Shown here: one piece after another, positions 34,958-43,676 of the stretch
Layout: the number at the start of each line of letters is the position of its first letter
How positions within the stretch are numbered: the first letter of the stretch is position 1
Assembly (NCBI GenBank): GCA_963786805.1
Contig: CAWBAK010000004.1
Location: forward strand, 186,001-250,000
DNA from: CALGFI01 sp963786805
Lineage (GTDB): Bacteria > Actinomycetota > UBA4738 > HRBIN12
Length of the DNA: 64,000 nucleotides
Direction: 5' to 3'
Made by a program: the position numbers and the translations under genes
The notes under the pieces: generated by a model
What the model was told of the DNA's origin: nothing
What the model saw: the letters and a program-made list of their open reading frames with translations, nothing else
The model's database searches: none

Positions 34958-35818
34958 TCAGGAGCGGCCGCGGCGCCGCTGCGCCAGCACGTTCACGACG
35001 GCCGCGAGGATCCCGGCCGAGAACAAGAGCGTGCCCATCACGTTCACCTGCGGCGGGATGCCGATCCGCTGCGCCCCGTAGACCCAGAGCGGGAAGGTCG
35101 GGGTCTGACCCGCAACGAAGTTCGTGATGACGAAGTCGTCGAGCGACAGCACGAACGCGAGCAGGAACCCGGCCAGGATCGCCGGGGCGATGAGCGGCAA
35201 GGTCACCTTGAAGAACGCGGTGATCGGCGTCGCGAACAGGTCCTGCGCCGCGTCCTCCAGGTTCCGGTCCAGACCCTGGACCCTGGCTCGAACGGTCACG
35301 GCCACGAACGCGATCGAGAAGCCGATGTGCGAGAGCAAGATCGTGACGAACCCCAACGGCGGGAACTCCACCAGGACGAACATCGACAGCAACGACGCGC
35401 CCAGCACGATCTCGGGCACGGCGATCGCGAGGAAGATCACGAAGTCCACCGGCCGGAGCCCGCGGAAGCGGTAGCGCCCGAGGGCGAGGCCGAACAGCGT
35501 CCCGAGCACGGTGGAGATCGCCGCCGAGACCGGTGCGATCTTCAGCGAGTTCCGGAACGCCTCCGGGAGGCCCGGGATGTTGAAGACGTTCTTCCACCAG
35601 TCCAGCGTGAAGCCGAAGAACTTCGGGGTCTGTCGGTCGCCGGGGATGTCGTTGAAGCCGTAGAGGATCATCACGAAGATCGGACTCGCCAGGTACAGGA
35701 TCATCAGGATCGTGTACACCGGCAGGATGAAGCGGGTCCACCGCTTGTTCGGCCGGTGCGCGGGTGCGGGGTTCCGGCGATCCTCGGAGGTGCGCGCCGC
35801 GATCTCGATCGTGCTCAT
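34958..35818 (-). CDS. potC: Polyamine-type ABC transporter permease (PotC-like)
   Basis: 286 residues, six helices, binding-protein-dependent permease. The EAA loop is visible as DLFATPITAFFKVTLPLIAP. The short-chain form with DRNLEDAAQDLFA and LSLDDFVITNF is typical of PotC. ATG at 35818 overlaps the potB stop (ATGA). Last gene of the potADBC operon; 154 bases separate it from the atp operon, partly occupied by the atp promoter. Confidence 0.9.
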   Translation of the reverse strand: MSTIEIAARTSEDRRNPAPAHRPNKRWTRFILPVYTILMILYLASPIFVMILYGFNDIPGDRQTPKFFGFTLDWWKNVFNIPGLPEAFRNSLKIAPVSAAISTVLGTLFGLALGRYRFRGLRPVDFVIFLAIAVPEIVLGASLLSMFVLVEFPPLGFVTILLSHIGFSIAFVAVTVRARVQGLDRNLEDAAQDLFATPITAFFKVTLPLIAPAILAGFLLAFVLSLDDFVITNFVAGQTPTFPLWVYGAQRIGIPPQVNVMGTLLFSAGILAAVVNVLAQRRRGRS

Positions 35819-36744
35819 ACCTGCGCTCCGGCCGCGCGGGCGACGTCCTCGGTCCCCAGGACTCGCGCATAGAGGCTGGCGAGCACGAGCATCACGAGCA
35901 TCAAGATGACGGAGAGCGCCGAGGCCTCCGGGTAGTCGAGCTCGAGCAGGAACTTCTGCTGGATGACGTTGCCGATCATCGTCGTGCCCGGTCCGCCGAG
36001 CAGGTCGGCGTTCACGTAGTCGCCCGTGGCCGGGACGAACGTCAGCAGGAACGCGGCGAACACACCCGGGAGCGAGAGCGGCCACACCACCTTGCGGAAG
36101 GCCTGCCACCGGCTCGCGTACAGGTCCTTGGCCGCCTCGACGAGCCGTTTGTCGATCCGCTCGAGGGCGACGTAGAGCGGGAGCGCCGTGAACGGCAGGA
36201 AGCCGTACGTGATGCCGGCGACGACGGCGAACGGCGTGGCGAGGACCCGGAACTCGTCCGGCAGGAGCCCGAGGCTCTTCAGCGCGCCGAGGACCGGCCC
36301 GTTGTCGCCGAGGATGAACTTCCACTGGATCGTCCGGATCACGAACGAGACGAAGAACGGCATCAGGATCAGCAACAGGAGTGAGGACTTGAATCGCCCT
36401 CCGTAGAAGGCGATCCAGTAGGTCATCGGATAGGCGAGCAGGAGCGCCACGACGGTGACGATCGCCGAGTACTCGATCGACCGGATGAACTGATGCTGAT
36501 ACTGGCCGAACACCTCCGTGTAGTTGCCGAACTCCCAGCTGAACCGGAACCCGCCCGAGAGCAGTCCCCCGCTCTGCAGCGAGGTGTACAGCATCAGGCC
36601 GAGCGGAAGCAGGAAGAAGATGAACAGGTAGGTGCCCGCCGGTGACAGCAGCGCGTACGGGGTGAGCCGCTGTCGCGACCGGAGCGTCCGCCGCCCGGGC
36701 AATGCGCCGGGGGTCGGCTCCGCCGCTCGGTCCGCTTCGCTCAC
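35815..36744 (-). CDS. potB: Polyamine-type ABC transporter permease (PotB-like)
   Basis: 309 residues with six helices after a basic N-terminus. Typical PotB elements are the long periplasmic loop after helix 1, SFVIRTIQWKFIL, and the EAA loop EAAKDLYASRWQAFRKVVWP. The C-terminal helix has LMLVMLVLASLYARVLG. GTG start at 36744, 7 bases after the potD stop. It forms the channel with PotC. Confidence 0.9.
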   Translation of the reverse strand: MSEADRAAEPTPGALPGRRTLRSRQRLTPYALLSPAGTYLFIFFLLPLGLMLYTSLQSGGLLSGGFRFSWEFGNYTEVFGQYQHQFIRSIEYSAIVTVVALLLAYPMTYWIAFYGGRFKSSLLLLILMPFFVSFVIRTIQWKFILGDNGPVLGALKSLGLLPDEFRVLATPFAVVAGITYGFLPFTALPLYVALERIDKRLVEAAKDLYASRWQAFRKVVWPLSLPGVFAAFLLTFVPATGDYVNADLLGGPGTTMIGNVIQQKFLLELDYPEASALSVILMLVMLVLASLYARVLGTEDVARAAGAQV

Positions 36745-36751
36745 GCGATGC

Positions 36752-38062
36752 TCAACCCTGCGTGATCGGCAGGAAGATCGAGTCCCACTCCTCGGTCTCC
36801 TCGTCGGTCCTCAGGTCACGCCCGAACGAGGTGCGCGAGATGAACTCGTCGTCGGGGTACAGGAACGGGCTCTCCGCGGTCTGGTACAGCTTGTTCGCGT
36901 AGCCCTTGAAGCCGTCTTCCTGGGCCGCATCGGCGTCCTGGACGATGAGACTCTTGGGTGGCCGGCACGGGCGACATGTACAGCACCCACTCCGTGACCT
37001 TCGTCGCGACCTCCGGGTCGTAGTAGAAGTCCATGACCTCCATCGCCCCGACGGGGTTCTGCGCGCCGGCGGGGATCATCATGTTGTCGATCCACAGGAG
37101 CGCCCCGCCATCGGGGAACACGAACTCCATGTCGAACCCGAGCCAGACCTCGGAGTAGAGGACGTCGCCGGACCACGCCATGGCGGCGGTCGTGTTCTCG
37201 GATTGGAGATCGGTCAGGTAGTCGTTGCCCCCGTAGCTCCTGACCGTGCCCGACTCCTGCTGGAACCGGAGCCAGTCGGCGGCCTCCTGCCACTCGGCCG
37301 GGCCGGAGGTCGTGGGATCGATCCCCAGGTTGATCATCACGAAGTCGGGCATGTCCCCTTCGATCATGCCGACCCTCGCCGTGCCGACCTTGTCCGGGTT
37401 CGCGAGATCGTCCAGCTTCGTGACCTCGCCGTTCACCAGACTTGCGGTTGACGCCGATGCCGGTGATCCCGGACTGCCAGGCCATGCCGAACTGGTTGCC
37501 CGGGTCGTAGAAGGGGTTCTTGGCCCATGGTGCGGCGTTCGCGTCGAAGTTGGGACGCCGGCTCGGATCGAGCGGGTAGATCCAGTCGTTCGCGACGAGG
37601 GTCGTGAAGTATCGCCCGTTCGTCATCACGATGATGTCCCAGCCGGGGTCGTCGCCGCCCGCCAGGAGGGGCTGGATCGCGCCGAAGAACTCCGCGTTGT
37701 CGTTGATCACGTCCCGGTAGTTGACCGACATGCCGGTCTGCTTCTCGAACTGCCGAAGGCTCGGGTTGAACACGTTCCCGTCGCTGTCCTTCGACTGGTC
37801 GAGGTAGAAGGGCCAGTTGGCGAAGTTCACCGTGTCTCCGGGCTCCCCGGCGTAGATCTCGCGCGATGTCGAAGCCCGTCTCGCCGTTGCCGTTGCCGTT
37901 GCCGCCGCCTCCGTCGTCACCGCAGGCCGCCAGCAACCCGGCGAGGCTGAAGCCGGCCACGCCCACGCCCGCGCCCCGCAGCACGTTCCGCCGGGTAAGG
38001 CGGCGCCTGAGGATCTCCTGCATGACGGCGGGATCCACCATGGACCGCTCGCGCTCGCTCAT
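36752..38062 (-). CDS. potD: Polyamine-type binding lipoprotein PotD (three frame breaks)
   Basis: Substrate-binding protein of the Pot transporter. The N-terminus has a twin-arginine-like LTRRNVLRG followed by a lipobox (LAGLLAAC, Cys47), so export is probably by Tat with lipidation. The body is typical (VNFANWPFYLDQ, AAMAWSGDV, EFVFPDGGALLWIDNM). Reading shifts frame near 37856-37866, 37436-37440 and 36950-36956, each as if one base were surplus; the third returns to the first frame, and about 435 residues are then coherent to the TGA at 36752. Stops would otherwise truncate it. ATG 38062 overlaps potA. Sequence error or a decayed gene are the options. Confidence 0.85.
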
Positions 38063-39204
38063 TCCTCGTCCTCCTCGCTCAGGTCCTCCTGTGGGAGCAC
38101 GGCGAACGTGTGCTCCCATTGCCACGACAGACGAACCCGCTCGCCGGGCTGCGGCGGCGGTTCGGTTCCCAGGTTCTGAACCCAGACCGTGAGCTCGTGC
38201 CCGCCCGGGCCCTCGACCCGGTACTGGTGGCTCACCCCGATGTAGGTCGACATGCGGAGCAGACCGGTCACGGCGTTCCATCCCGAGGCCAACCCCGAGT
38301 CGTTCTCGGCCGCGATCGTGATCTTCTCGGGCCGAACGCCGACGAGCACGCTCGCGCCCGGCTGGAACGGCGCTCGGTCCGACGGCAGGTGGACCACGTC
38401 GCCGCCGGCGAGCAGCACGGACGAGGTGCCGTTGCGCTGCTCCTTCAGCTCTCCTTCCAGCAGGTTGGACGCGCCGAGGAACGCGGCGACGAACTGCGTC
38501 GTCGGGCTCTCGTAGACCTCCTCCGGCGGACCGATCTGCTCGATCTTGCCCAGGCGCATGACGGCGAGGCGATCGGACATCGTCATCGCCTCTTCCTGGT
38601 CGTGCGTGACGTAGATGAACGTGATCCCGACCTCTTGCTGGATGCGCTTCAGCTCGAGCTGCATCTGCTTGCGGAGCTTGAGGTCGAGCGCGCCGAGCGG
38701 CTCGTCGAGCAGGAGCACCTTCGGCGCGTTCACGAGGGCGCGGGCGAGCGCGACGCGCTGCTGTTGCCCGCCCGACATCTGACCGGGCCGGCGTTTCTCG
38801 AACCCTTCGAGGTCGACCAGGCGTAGCGCTTCGCCCACGCGGGTCTTGATGTCTCCGTCCTGCACCTTCTTCCTCCGCAGGCCGAAGGCAACGTTCTCGT
38901 GGACGTTCAGATGCGGGAACAAGGCGTAGGACTGGAAGACCGTGTTCACGTTCCGCTTGTGGGGCGGGAGGTCGGTGACGTCGCGTCCCCCGAGGTAGAT
39001 CGTGCCCCGGGTCGGCTCCTCGAAGCCGCCGATCATCCGAAGGGTCGTCGTCTTGCCGCATCCGGAGGGACCGAGCAGGCTGAAGAACTCGCCCTCCGCG
39101 ATGTCGAGCGAGAGGTCGTCGACGGCGACCATCTCGCCGAAGTCCTTGGTCACACGTTCGAGCCGAACGTCGACCTCCGCCACCACGCCCCCTCGGGTCT
39201 CCAT
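38059..39204 (-). CDS. potA: Polyamine-type ABC transporter ATP-binding protein (PotA-like)
   Basis: 381 residues from ATG 39204. ABC domain with Walker A GPSGCGKT (about 45-52), MSGGQQQR signature, LLLDEPLGALD Walker B and YVTHDQEEAM switch, then a TOBE domain (ASVLVGVRPEKITI). A GTG at 39183 or 39186, preceded by GAGGGGG, is an alternative start and would still give a full domain. It energises uptake with potD, potB and potC. A 13-base palindrome and two GATAATC direct repeats lie upstream. Confidence 0.92.
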   Translation of the reverse strand: METRGGVVAEVDVRLERVTKDFGEMVAVDDLSLDIAEGEFFSLLGPSGCGKTTTLRMIGGFEEPTRGTIYLGGRDVTDLPPHKRNVNTVFQSYALFPHLNVHENVAFGLRRKKVQDGDIKTRVGEALRLVDLEGFEKRRPGQMSGGQQQRVALARALVNAPKVLLLDEPLGALDLKLRKQMQLELKRIQQEVGITFIYVTHDQEEAMTMSDRLAVMRLGKIEQIGPPEEVYESPTTQFVAAFLGASNLLEGELKEQRNGTSSVLLAGGDVVHLPSDRAPFQPGASVLVGVRPEKITIAAENDSGLASGWNAVTGLLRMSTYIGVSHQYRVEGPGGHELTVWVQNLGTEPPPQPGERVRLSWQWEHTFAVLPQEDLSEEDEE

Positions 39205-39225
39205 GCGGGATCCACCGGCGCTCGT

Positions 39226-39274
39226 CGAACGCCGTTCGGTACGACGATTATCCCGCACCCAAAGCCGGATTATC
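39226..39274 (-). promoter_or_regulatory. Upstream region of the pot operon with dyad and repeated GATAAT
   Basis: A palindrome CGAACGCCGTTCG (39226-39238) lies 21 bases before the potA ATG. Two GATAAT boxes on the minus strand (39247-39252 and 39269-39274) are 22 bases apart; the nearer one fits a -10 element. No good -35 is seen. The dyad could be an operator just downstream of the transcript start. Confidence 0.35.
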
Positions 39275-39388
39275 ACCCACCCGCGCTCGAGCGCCGCCCG
39301 GGCCCGCTCGACGAGTTCCTCTCCCCGTGTTGTACGCGCTGGACAACGGCCCCGGACGGGAACCGGCTTGTGGGCTCGAACGGTTGCG

Positions 39389-40618
39389 TCAGGACACGTC
39401 CTCGATCCGCGCCCGGGCCGGAGGAGCGCCGTCCGAAGGGGGAGCGCCGTCCGAAGGCGGGGGCCCGTCTCCGGGCGAGGGGCGCGGCGGGGCGCCGGCT
39501 CCGTTGCCGAGCACGCTCAGCCGGTCGCTGCCGCGAGGCGATCGGTCCCGGATCAGCCGGGGAAGGACCGTGGCCACCAGGATCGCCCCCGCCACGATCG
39601 CGATGACGAGCTCGCCGCCGTCGATGAAGGCGATGGCGAGCGCGCAGCCCGAGATCAGCGCCGCCCACAGGTACATGAGGAGCACCGCTTGCCGGTGTGA
39701 GTGCCCGATCTCCAACAACCGATGGTGGATGTGCTCCTTGTCGGCATGGGAGATGCCGAGCCCTCGCCGCATCCGCCGGACGATCGCGAGCACCACGTCG
39801 AGCAGCGGCACGGCGAGCACGAGCAGCGGGACGGCGATCGGGATCGCGATCACGGCCAGGTCGCCGGGCTCCGGCCCCTCGATGTCCCGGCCGACGCCCG
39901 AGATGGTCGCCACGGCCAGGACGACGCCGAGCAGCATCGCCCCCGAGTCCCCCATGAAGATCTTCGCGGGATGGAAGTTCCACGGCAGGAACCCGATCGC
40001 CGCTCCGGCCGCGATCGCGGAAAGGACCGCCGTCGTGCTCGCTTCGACCTCGGATCCCGCCTGCGGCCACGCCATGTAGATGAAGAACGCGCCCGCGGCG
40101 ATCGCCACCATGCCGGCGGCGAGGCCGTCGAGGCCGTCGATCAGGTTGATGGCGTTCACGAGTGCGAGGACCCACAGGATGGTGAGTGGGACCGCCATGT
40201 CGGCGGAGAGCGAGACGAGCTGCCCCGGCAGGTACACCCACAGGAGCTGCACACCGAGGAGCACGACCAGGCCGGCGACGAGGACCTGCCCCGACAGCTT
40301 GCCGAGCGCCGAGACGCCGCGCGTATCGTCGACCACACCGAGCACGACGATCGCCGTCCCGGCGATGGCGGCCGCGTCGAGATCGGAGCTCGTGTCGTAG
40401 AGCGTGTTGAGGAACGGGATGAATCGCGCCGCGAGCAAGCCGGCGAGCACCCCGAAGTGGATCGCGAGTCCCCCGACCGTGGGCGTGGGCATGGGATGCA
40501 CCTTGCGGTCCGACGGCCGGTCGATCCAGCCGATGCGGAGCGCGAGCTGCCGAACGAGCGGCGTGGTCAGGAAGGTCACACCCGCGCTCACGGCGAAGAC
40601 AACGAGGTAGCTCGCCAA
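39389..40618 (-). CDS. wecA: Undecaprenyl-phosphate GlcNAc-1-phosphate transferase (WecA/MraY-like)
   Basis: 409 residues, about eleven helices. Polyprenyl-phosphate sugar-1-phosphate transferase that starts lipid-linked glycan synthesis. Motifs are VVDD, NAINLIDGLDGLAAG, PWNFHPAKIFMGDSGA and HIHHRLLEIGHSHRQ; the last His-rich loop points to WecA/Rfe rather than MraY. The same gene precedes the atp operon in mycobacteria. The proposed TTG start at 40618 lacks a clear ribosome site; an internal GTG 9 codons later is possible. The C-terminus ends in a Pro/Ser/Asp-Gly repeat. Confidence 0.9.
   Translation of the reverse strand: MASYLVVFAVSAGVTFLTTPLVRQLALRIGWIDRPSDRKVHPMPTPTVGGLAIHFGVLAGLLAARFIPFLNTLYDTSSDLDAAAIAGTAIVVLGVVDDTRGVSALGKLSGQVLVAGLVVLLGVQLLWVYLPGQLVSLSADMAVPLTILWVLALVNAINLIDGLDGLAAGMVAIAAGAFFIYMAWPQAGSEVEASTTAVLSAIAAGAAIGFLPWNFHPAKIFMGDSGAMLLGVVLAVATISGVGRDIEGPEPGDLAVIAIPIAVPLLVLAVPLLDVVLAIVRRMRRGLGISHADKEHIHHRLLEIGHSHRQAVLLMYLWAALISGCALAIAFIDGGELVIAIVAGAILVATVLPRLIRDRSPRGSDRLSVLGNGAGAPPRPSPGDGPPPSDGAPPSDGAPPARARIEDVS
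39423..39458 (-). repeat. 18-bp tandem repeat inside the wecA tail
   Basis: Two copies of an 18-base unit with one mismatch encode PPSDGA repeats in the cytoplasmic C-terminal tail of the transferase. In-frame and of the sort that varies in length between strains. Confidence 0.7.
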
Positions 40619-40676
40619 GTCGGTCGATGCTACCGCGTGCCGGAGCGGCGGGCGGCGGCAGGACGAGCGCGCACGC

Positions 40677-41943
40677 TCAGGCCGGGTAGACGGGGAAGCG
40701 GCTCATCAGCCCGGCGACCCGCGCGCGGCAGGACTCCTTCACGCGCTCGTCACCCGGATGCCGGAGCGCGTCGCCGATGATGCTCGCAACCTCTTTCATC
40801 TCCGGCTCGTCCATCCCGATCGTCGCCGGGCCCGGCGTTCCCACACGGATCCCCGACGGGTTCATCGGGGGCATCGGGTCGAAGGGGATCCCGTTCTTGT
40901 TGATCGCGACGCCGATCTCGTCGCAGACGGCCTCCGCGTCTTTCCCGCCGATGCCGAGCGGCCTCAGGTCGCACAGCGCGAGGTGCGAGTCGGTGCCACC
41001 CGGAGACGATCCGGACGCCCTCGTCCGCCAGACCCTGCGCGAGCGAGCGCGCGGTGCGCACCACCCGGGCGGCGTAGTCCGCGAAGTCCGGACTCATCGC
41101 CTCCTTCAGGCAGACGGCCTTGGCCGCGATGATGTGCTCGAGCGGACCTCCTTGCATCATCGGGAACACGGCCTTGTCGATCGCCTTGGCGTGTTCCTCG
41201 GTGCTGAGCACGATGGCGCCCCGGGGGCCCCGCAACGTCTTGTGTGTCGTGAACGTGACGACGTCGGCGAACGGGACCGGGCTCGGGTAGGCGCCGCCGG
41301 CGCACAGCCCGATGAAGTGGGAGGCGTCCACCCACAGGATGGCCCCGACGTCGTCGGCGATGCTCCGGAAGGCGCTCCAGTCGATCAGACGTGGGTACGC
41401 GGTGTAGCCGGCCAGCACGATCTTCGGGCGATGTTCCTTCGCGAGGTCGCGGACCCGGTCGTAGTCCAGCTGCTCGGTCTCGCGGTCGACCTCGTACCCG
41501 ACGAAGTTGAACCACTTGCCCGAGACGTTCACGGGAGAACCGTGGGTGAGATGTCCCCCGTGCGCCAGGACCAGACCCAGGACCTTGTCGTCGGACCTCG
41601 GTTCCAGGAACGCGCCGAACACCGCCATGTTCGCTTGCGCGCCGGCATGCGGCTGGACGTTCGCGTGGTCGGCGCCGAACAGCTGCTTCGCCCGCTCGAT
41701 GGCGAGGCGTTCGACCACGTCGACGAACTCACAGCCTCCGTAGTACCGGCGTCCCGGATACCCCTCCGCGTACTTGTTGTTCATCGTCGAGGCCTGCGCG
41801 GCGAGGACCGCGGGGCTCGCGTAGTTCTCGGAGGCGATCAGACGCAGCGTCGTCCGCTCCCGCCCGACCTCGTCGGCGATCGCGCGTGCGACCTCGGGAT
41901 CGGTTCGCGTGAGCGAGTCCCAGTCGGCGACGAAATCCTTCAT
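40677..41943 (-). CDS. glyA: Serine hydroxymethyltransferase (frame broken)
   Basis: Converts serine and THF to glycine and methylene-THF, feeding the C1 pool used by FolD. From ATG 41943 the first 315 residues are in one frame, with the PLP lysine Lys235 in TTHKTLRGPRG and the ring-stacking His in VDASHF. At 40995-41001 the frame changes: one G too many in GGGTGG breaks SGGTDSHL, and the rest (DLRPLGIGGKDAEAV to the TGA at 40677) is typical. The span has one base more than a multiple of three; restored length is 421. GGGGAG precedes the ATG, which overlaps the rpiB stop. Confidence 0.92.
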
Positions 41944-42389
41944 CAGCGTTCTCCCCGTTCGATCTCGGCCACCTGCTCCAGCCTGCGCGCGTGGCGACCA
42001 CCCTCGAACGGCGTCGCCAGCCACAGCCGGACGATCTCTTTCGCCAGGGCGACCGCGACGATCCGTCCACCCATGGCCAGCACGTTCGCGTCGTTGTGCC
42101 GCCGCGAGAGCTCCGCCAGGTACAGGTCGTTGCAGAGCGCGGCCCTCGACCCCTGGACCTTGTTCGCCGCGAGCTGCTCGCCCTGGCCGGAACCACCGAG
42201 CACGATGCCGCGATCGGCCCGTCCGTCGACCACCGCGCGGGCCGCCGCGGCGCAGAAGTCCGGGTAGTCCACCATCTCCTCCGAGTCGGTCCCGAAGTCC
42301 TCGACCTCGTGGCCCTCCTCGTTCAGGAACACCTTGAGCGCTTCCTTCAGCGGATACCCGGCGTGATCGCATCCCATCGCGATGCGCAC
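41943..42389 (-). CDS. rpiB: Ribose-5-phosphate isomerase B
   Basis: 148 residues. Interconverts ribose 5-phosphate and ribulose 5-phosphate. CDHAG near the start binds the substrate. The active-site loop is GGSGQGEQ, with Glu71 in place of the cysteine used by the E. coli enzyme, as in the actinobacterial (M. tuberculosis) type. The GTG start at 42389 and stop overlap with glyA show tight packing. It may cooperate with the transaldolase at 49661 in pentose phosphate metabolism. Confidence 0.93.
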   Translation of the reverse strand: MRIAMGCDHAGYPLKEALKVFLNEEGHEVEDFGTDSEEMVDYPDFCAAAARAVVDGRADRGIVLGGSGQGEQLAANKVQGSRAALCNDLYLAELSRRHNDANVLAMGGRIVAVALAKEIVRLWLATPFEGGRHARRLEQVAEIERGER

Positions 42390-42391
42390 GT

Positions 42392-42994
42392 TCAGTTTCC
42401 TTCGGTCGCGGCCGCCGTTCGCGCCGGAGCGCGGCCGAAGAGGCCGTCGACCAAGCGCGTGCAGCGGTCGTCGAGATCCCGTGCCACGGCCCTGAAGGCG
42501 TCCGGCCGCATACCTAGGGGGTCCATGACGTCCTCGTCGAGCCTCCAGTCCCGGATCGCGCCGGAGCGGGATGCGTGGGCGGCAGACACCTGTGACGCGA
42601 GGACATCGTCGGGCTTGCCGATCGGAGGGACACCCGGGAGCTCCTCCAAGAGGCGAACGAGTTCTTTGAGCGTGAAGATCCGTCCCGCCGTCTCCGGGAA
42701 CAGGCGGAACGCCGCATCTCGGTGCTCGCTCGCCATCGCCAGAACGAGCGACGCGGCCGTGACCAGGTCGGGCTCGAGCTGCCGGGCTCGGTGGGCGGAG
42801 ATGTCGATGCCCAGCTCCGCGGCGGCGGCGATCGAGCTCGGATCGGCGGCCGAACCCACCCAGCCGGCGGTCCCGGCGGAGGCGACCGACGGCGCCGCAT
42901 CACCGAATCGCGACCGCAGGATCGAGCGCAACATGCCCTCGGCGATCGGTGAACGGCACACGTTGCCGGTGCACACGACGAGGATGGAGGCCAT
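42392..42994 (-). CDS. Low-molecular-weight protein tyrosine phosphatase family
   Basis: 200 residues. The P-loop CTGNVCRS places the nucleophile at Cys8 and Arg14, and the general acid is likely the DEDVMDP aspartate near residue 156. At 200 residues it is longer than the usual 150, with an insertion around LKELVRLLEELPGVPPIGKP and a C-terminal basic tail. Members act on tyrosine phosphate or, in related branches, arginine phosphate; the Ile/Thr determinant of the P-loop here is Thr9, which leaves the arginine phosphatase option open. It starts 12 bases after the Sua5 gene. Confidence 0.85.
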   Translation of the reverse strand: MASILVVCTGNVCRSPIAEGMLRSILRSRFGDAAPSVASAGTAGWVGSAADPSSIAAAAELGIDISAHRARQLEPDLVTAASLVLAMASEHRDAAFRLFPETAGRIFTLKELVRLLEELPGVPPIGKPDDVLASQVSAAHASRSGAIRDWRLDEDVMDPLGMRPDAFRAVARDLDDRCTRLVDGLFGRAPARTAAATEGN

Positions 42995-43006
42995 GGAAGC
43001 GGGAGT

Positions 43007-43636
43007 CTACACCTCGCTCTTTCGCCCAAAGTCGCCCTGCATGTCGTCGAGTGCCGAGAGGACTTCGTCCGTCGCGAGCGCCCCGACGCGAAGGAACCGT
43101 GGCTCCCCGTGCGCGAGATCGACCACCGTCGACGCCGAGCCCTCGAGTGGCGACGCATCGCAGAGGTAGACGGCGACGCGGTCGCCGAACACCGCCAGCA
43201 CACCGTCGCACGTGGACGGCGTTGGCTTGCCGGAACGGTTCGCGCTCGTCACGGCGAGAGGTCCGGTGAGCGCAAGCACCGCGAGCGCGAGCGGGTGATG
43301 CGGCATCCGCACGCCGATCGTTCCTTCGTCGCCGCCGAGCCCCCATCCGCGACTCGTCTCGGTGCGAGGAAGCACCAGCGTCAGCGGCCCGGCCCAGAAC
43401 CGGCGAGCGAGGGTAGACGCGCGTTCGTCGAACGCGGCGATCGTGCGAGCCACGCCCACCGACGGAACGAGGACGGGAAGCTCGAGGTTCTCGGGTCTCC
43501 CCTTCAAGGCGAACAGGCGCGCCGTGGCGGCCGCGTCGTCGGGCCGGGTCCCGACCCCGTAGACGGTGTCGGTGGGGAGCACGACGGCGTCGCCGCGAAG
43601 CGCGGCGTCGGCGGCCTGGTGCACGGGCTCGCTCAC
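43007..43636 (-). CDS. tsaC: Threonylcarbamoyl-AMP synthase (Sua5/TsaC family)
   Basis: 209 residues. Makes threonylcarbamoyl-adenylate for the t6A modification of ANN-decoding tRNAs. The YrdC motifs are present: LPTDTVYGVGT, ALKGRPENLELPVLV and TSANRSGKPTPS. It lacks the separate C-terminal Sua5 domain. The GTG at 43636 gives a normal start, although no ribosome site is obvious. Its place after prmC matches the mycobacterial gene order. Confidence 0.9.
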   Translation of the reverse strand: MSEPVHQAADAALRGDAVVLPTDTVYGVGTRPDDAAATARLFALKGRPENLELPVLVPSVGVARTIAAFDERASTLARRFWAGPLTLVLPRTETSRGWGLGGDEGTIGVRMPHHPLALAVLALTGPLAVTSANRSGKPTPSTCDGVLAVFGDRVAVYLCDASPLEGSASTVVDLAHGEPRFLRVGALATDEVLSALDDMQGDFGRKSEV

Positions 43637-43676
43637 GGGCGGAGGTCGAGCACGATCCGCTCCCGATCGTGGCGGG

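Noticed and set aside
36752..39204. Recent horizontal transfer of the pot operon explaining its broken potD.
   Set aside because: Codon use and GC content look like the neighbours by eye, there are no mobile elements, and similar breaks occur in atpG, glyA and rho.
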